Part shown: in pieces, positions 6,857-9,083 of the stretch
Layout: each line of letters begins with the position of its first letter
Position numbering within the stretch: the stretch's first letter is position 1
NCBI RefSeq assembly: GCF_021151785.1
Contig: NZ_JAGKWP010000094.1
Coordinates: forward strand, 1-9,083
From: Flavobacterium sp.
GTDB lineage: Bacteria; Bacteroidota; Bacteroidia; Flavobacteriales; Flavobacteriaceae
Reading direction: 5' to 3'
Length of the DNA stretch: 9,083 nt
Made by a program: the position numbers and the translations under genes
Notes under the pieces: model-generated
Seen by the model: the letters and a program-made list of their open reading frames with translations, nothing else
Database searches by the model: none
Told to the model about the DNA's origin: nothing

Positions 6857-6888
6857 AAATAGAGCACCTTATTAGGTGCTCTATTTTT
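6857..6888. terminator. Bidirectional intrinsic terminator between convergent genes
   Basis: A perfect 13-bp inverted repeat (arms 6857-6869 and 6874-6886) surrounds a 4-nt loop, TATT. The arms are AAATAGAGCACCT and its complement. On the plus strand the stem ends in a run of five T residues (6884-6888), on the minus strand in ATTTGTTTTA. It lies 28 bp after the response regulator stop and 48 bp after the OmpA gene stop, so it can serve both convergent transcripts. Confidence 0.88.
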
Positions 6889-6934
6889 ACTTAGTAAATA
6901 CTAAACTAAGTTGGGTATTCTTAACTTAACTAAT

Positions 6935-8800
6935 TTACTTTTTCACAATCAAGAATTCTGAACGCCTGTTTTGTGCGTGTTGCTCCTCTGTACAATCCGT
7001 ACACAAAATCTTAGGTTCTGTCTCTCCCATACCTTTGCCTGTAATTCTATCTTTACCAATACCTTTTGAGATAATGTATTGCACCGTAGACTTGGCTCTT
7101 CGGTCTGATAGTCGTAAGTTGTAATTATCACTGCCTCTACTATCCGTGTGCGACTTAGTATAGATAACCATCGTTGGGTGTTCCTTCATTACTTCTACTA
7201 ACTTGTCTAACTCCTCTGCGCCTAATGAAGTAATGTTCGATTTGTTGTACTCAAAGTAAATCGATTGTAAAATCACTTCTTTCTCCGTAACAATTGGCTT
7301 AATTGGAGTCAATTTAACCTCAATAACCGCTTTACCTCCTTCGCTTGGGCTCATACTTACACTCGCATTCTCATAACCGCTTCTTGTAACCGTTACTCCA
7401 TAGCCTTGCTCGCAAGCTAATCCATATTTCGCCTCTCCTGAATCGTTGGTCTCTTGTGTAGCAACAACCTTGCTCTTCGCATCTGTTACTGTTACTTGCG
7501 CTGCTGATAATAACTTACCTGTTTCTGCATCGATAACTGTAACTAAAGCATCTACTCCACAAATCGGATCCGCTTGGTAAATATCATCATTCCCTTCTCT
7601 ATTACTTGAAAAGAAACCTACTTTCTTCTCTTTATTGTAACTAAATGAAAAATCGTCTTTCTCCGTATTAACTGGTGAGCCAACATTCTTAGTCTCCTTT
7701 GTTGTTGGGTTGTATATAAAAACATCATAGCCCCCAAAACCTTGTCTACCATTAGAAGAGAAAAACAACAAATTGTCATCTGTAATAAAAGGAAAACTCT
7801 CATTATCAACAGAGTTAACCTCGTTACCCAAATTCTCCGGTGTACCATAGCTGTCACCATCTACGCTCACTTTCCAAATGTCTTCTCCTCCCATACCTCC
7901 TGGCATATCTGATGAAAAATACAACGTCTTCCCATCCTTGCTAATACTCGGGTTACGCATAGAATACTCCTTACTATTAATAGGTAAGGCTTTACTATTT
8001 GTCCATTTATCTCCAGCACCTTTAGTGGCTTTATATAAATAAATCTGTCCGTACTTCAAGTGCTTAGATTTATCCTTCTGAAACTCGCTCTGATTGAAAC
8101 TCTCACTACCATAATACATCGTACTACCATCTGAGGTAATCGCCACAGGACCATCATGCCATTTTGTATTTAACTCTCCTACTTCTATCGCTTGGCTTAA
8201 ACTACCATCAGCGTTTCGTGTAGCTTTGTAGATGTCTAAATAAGGTTGATCATCCATCCCGTTTTTCTTCCTTGACGTATTCCTTGCGCTGGAAAAATAC
8301 AACTCATTGTTGCTTGTCAACTGTGCTCCAAAGTCCGCCTTATCACTACTAACATCCGATTTCTTGATGTTGTATAACTTGCTTTGCTGCTTGAGTTGTG
8401 TCAACACATTAGGATTATTTGTAAATGCCTTAGATCGCGGATCATTAGGTTGTAACTTAACAAAATGAGCCATTTGTTTGTTACTCTCTTGCATATTGCC
8501 TTCTGCCTTTAACATTTGAGCATAACGGTAATACACCTCTGAATCTTGACTGCTCTCTACTGCTTTAGCATACCATCTTACCGCTTCTTTGGTGTTGAAT
8601 ACATTGTAATAACAATCTCCTAGCTGCTTATAAACATAAGCATCCGCTTTGCCTTTCTCTACAAGCTTTGTATATGACTGAGCAGCATCAACATACTCTA
8701 ATCGGTCAAAAAGCTTATCCGCGTCTTTCGTGTCTTTATTCTGTGCATAGATACTGCTAATGAGCAACATCGCAACGGCTGATATATATAGTCTTTTCAT
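6935..8800 (-). CDS. OmpA-family protein with TPR and PD40 propeller repeats
   Basis: A 621-residue exported envelope protein. The order is: signal peptide 1-19 (ends SIYA before Q); a TPR-like helical region about 22-120; a beta-propeller of PD40/WD40-like blades about 150-410, with recurring signatures such as YFSSDMPGGMGGEDIW (294-309), FFSSNGRQGFGGYDVF (346-361) and FFSSNREGNDDIY (396-408); a carboxypeptidase-regulatory-like beta-sandwich about 414-498; and an OmpA C-terminal domain about 508-620. Peptidoglycan-binding residues are D553 in HTDSRG and R568 in LSDRRA, 15 apart as in known OmpA domains. Cysteine pairs C413/C463 and C600/C603 could form disulfides. It starts 21 bp after the PorP/SprF-like gene, so both are probably co-transcribed; such pairs in flavobacteria often accompany type IX-secreted adhesins. 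The likely role is anchoring or supporting the partner complex at the cell wall, which is inferred. Confidence 0.93.
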   Translation of the reverse strand: MKRLYISAVAMLLISSIYAQNKDTKDADKLFDRLEYVDAAQSYTKLVEKGKADAYVYKQLGDCYYNVFNTKEAVRWYAKAVESSQDSEVYYRYAQMLKAEGNMQESNKQMAHFVKLQPNDPRSKAFTNNPNVLTQLKQQSKLYNIKKSDVSSDKADFGAQLTSNNELYFSSARNTSRKKNGMDDQPYLDIYKATRNADGSLSQAIEVGELNTKWHDGPVAITSDGSTMYYGSESFNQSEFQKDKSKHLKYGQIYLYKATKGAGDKWTNSKALPINSKEYSMRNPSISKDGKTLYFSSDMPGGMGGEDIWKVSVDGDSYGTPENLGNEVNSVDNESFPFITDDNLLFFSSNGRQGFGGYDVFIYNPTTKETKNVGSPVNTEKDDFSFSYNKEKKVGFFSSNREGNDDIYQADPICGVDALVTVIDAETGKLLSAAQVTVTDAKSKVVATQETNDSGEAKYGLACEQGYGVTVTRSGYENASVSMSPSEGGKAVIEVKLTPIKPIVTEKEVILQSIYFEYNKSNITSLGAEELDKLVEVMKEHPTMVIYTKSHTDSRGSDNYNLRLSDRRAKSTVQYIISKGIGKDRITGKGMGETEPKILCTDCTEEQHAQNRRSEFLIVKK

Positions 8801-8821
8801 CTTTGATACTCTTTGATTTGA

Positions 8822-9083
8822 TTAAAAATAACGTGGTGAACGAGATACTTTCTTACTGAAGTTAACATCAAACAACAATATTATCTCATGTGATGCAGGG
8901 GTAGTCACCTTTAAATCCGATACAATATGATCGTAAGCATATCCTAATTTTAAACTCGGTGTAATAGCATAATTCACCATCGCGCCAAAACTGTCATCTA
9001 AACGGTAAGTCGCACCAATCTCAAACTTATCCTTGAATAAAAAATTAGTCGATAAATCCAACGAAGTAGGTGCATTAAACGCA
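8822..9083 (-). CDS. PorP/SprF family outer-membrane protein, C-terminal part, cut by right edge
   Basis: The frame is open to the window edge. Its first visible residues are AFNAPTSLDLSTNFLF; the TTG at 9061 is an internal leucine codon, not a start. About 86 residues are present. They show alternating beta strands (FEIGATYRL, FGAMVNYAI, LKLGYAYDH, HEIILLFDV) and a final VSRSPRYF. Ending on an aromatic residue and the SxRYF-like tail are typical of outer-membrane beta-barrels recognised by BAM, and the strand pattern with ITPSLKLGYAYD matches the C-terminal part of PorP/SprF proteins. In Flavobacterium johnsoniae SprF is needed for surface localisation of the adhesin SprB by the type IX secretion system. 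The signal peptide and most of the barrel lie outside this window. It is the upstream gene of a probable operon with the OmpA-family gene. Confidence 0.85.
   Translation of the reverse strand, partial: AFNAPTSLDLSTNFLFKDKFEIGATYRLDDSFGAMVNYAITPSLKLGYAYDHIVSDLKVTTPASHEIILLFDVNFSKKVSRSPRYF

Noticed and set aside
6889..6911. ACTTAGT/ACTAAGT inverted repeat after the main terminator
   Set aside because: Seven A/T-rich pairs with no T run; the stronger 13-bp hairpin next to it already explains termination.
7618..7860. Open frame of about 80 codons inside the OmpA-family gene
   Set aside because: It is an overlapping frame of a well-supported gene and has no recognisable domain; the same holds for the small overlapping frames at 2261-2464, 2707-2907 and 6949-7131.

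Overview
The window looks like chromosomal DNA of a member of the Bacteroidota, most likely a Flavobacterium-like Flavobacteriaceae. The evidence is low GC (roughly one third by hand-sampled lines), PorP/SprF-type and OmpA-PD40 outer-membrane genes, a DUF1573 lipid-free secreted protein with a CGCT motif, no clear Shine-Dalgarno sequences, and several matches to the Bacteroidota -7 promoter element TAnnTTTG. I see no mobile element, CRISPR array, tRNA or rRNA.

Left part (1-4732, almost all minus strand). The last codons of an unrecognised plus-strand gene (to 53) converge on prfC (peptide chain release factor 3, 154-1752). Upstream of prfC lies a probable operon read right to left: ogt (O6-alkylguanine-DNA alkyltransferase), a membrane-anchored serine hydrolase of the beta-lactamase/NylB fold, and a standalone PolB-type 3'-5' exonuclease, which ends in a clear intrinsic terminator. 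Before ogt is a DUF1573 secreted protein gene whose own terminator runs directly into the ogt start codon.

Middle (4733-6934). A 151-bp divergent intergenic region carries a good -7 element for the DUF1573 gene and a helically phased set of GTTA repeats. It is followed by a two-component system on the plus strand: a two-TM histidine kinase with a cysteine-bearing periplasmic sensor, and an OmpR-family response regulator that overlaps it by 8 bp. A perfect 13-bp-stem hairpin between the convergent genes probably terminates both strands.

Right part (6935-9083, minus strand). An OmpA-family outer-membrane/periplasmic protein (TPR, PD40 propeller, carboxypeptidase-regulatory-like fold, peptidoglycan-binding OmpA domain) lies 21 bp downstream of the C-terminal end of a PorP/SprF-like gene cut by the window edge. 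In flavobacteria this pair commonly follows a large adhesin secreted by the type IX secretion system, so such a gene is predicted just beyond the right edge.

The gene content is ordinary for this group. I found no convincing new system. The points most worth checking are the terminator fused to the ogt start codon, the GTTA repeat array in front of the two-component operon, and the cysteine cluster in the kinase sensor.
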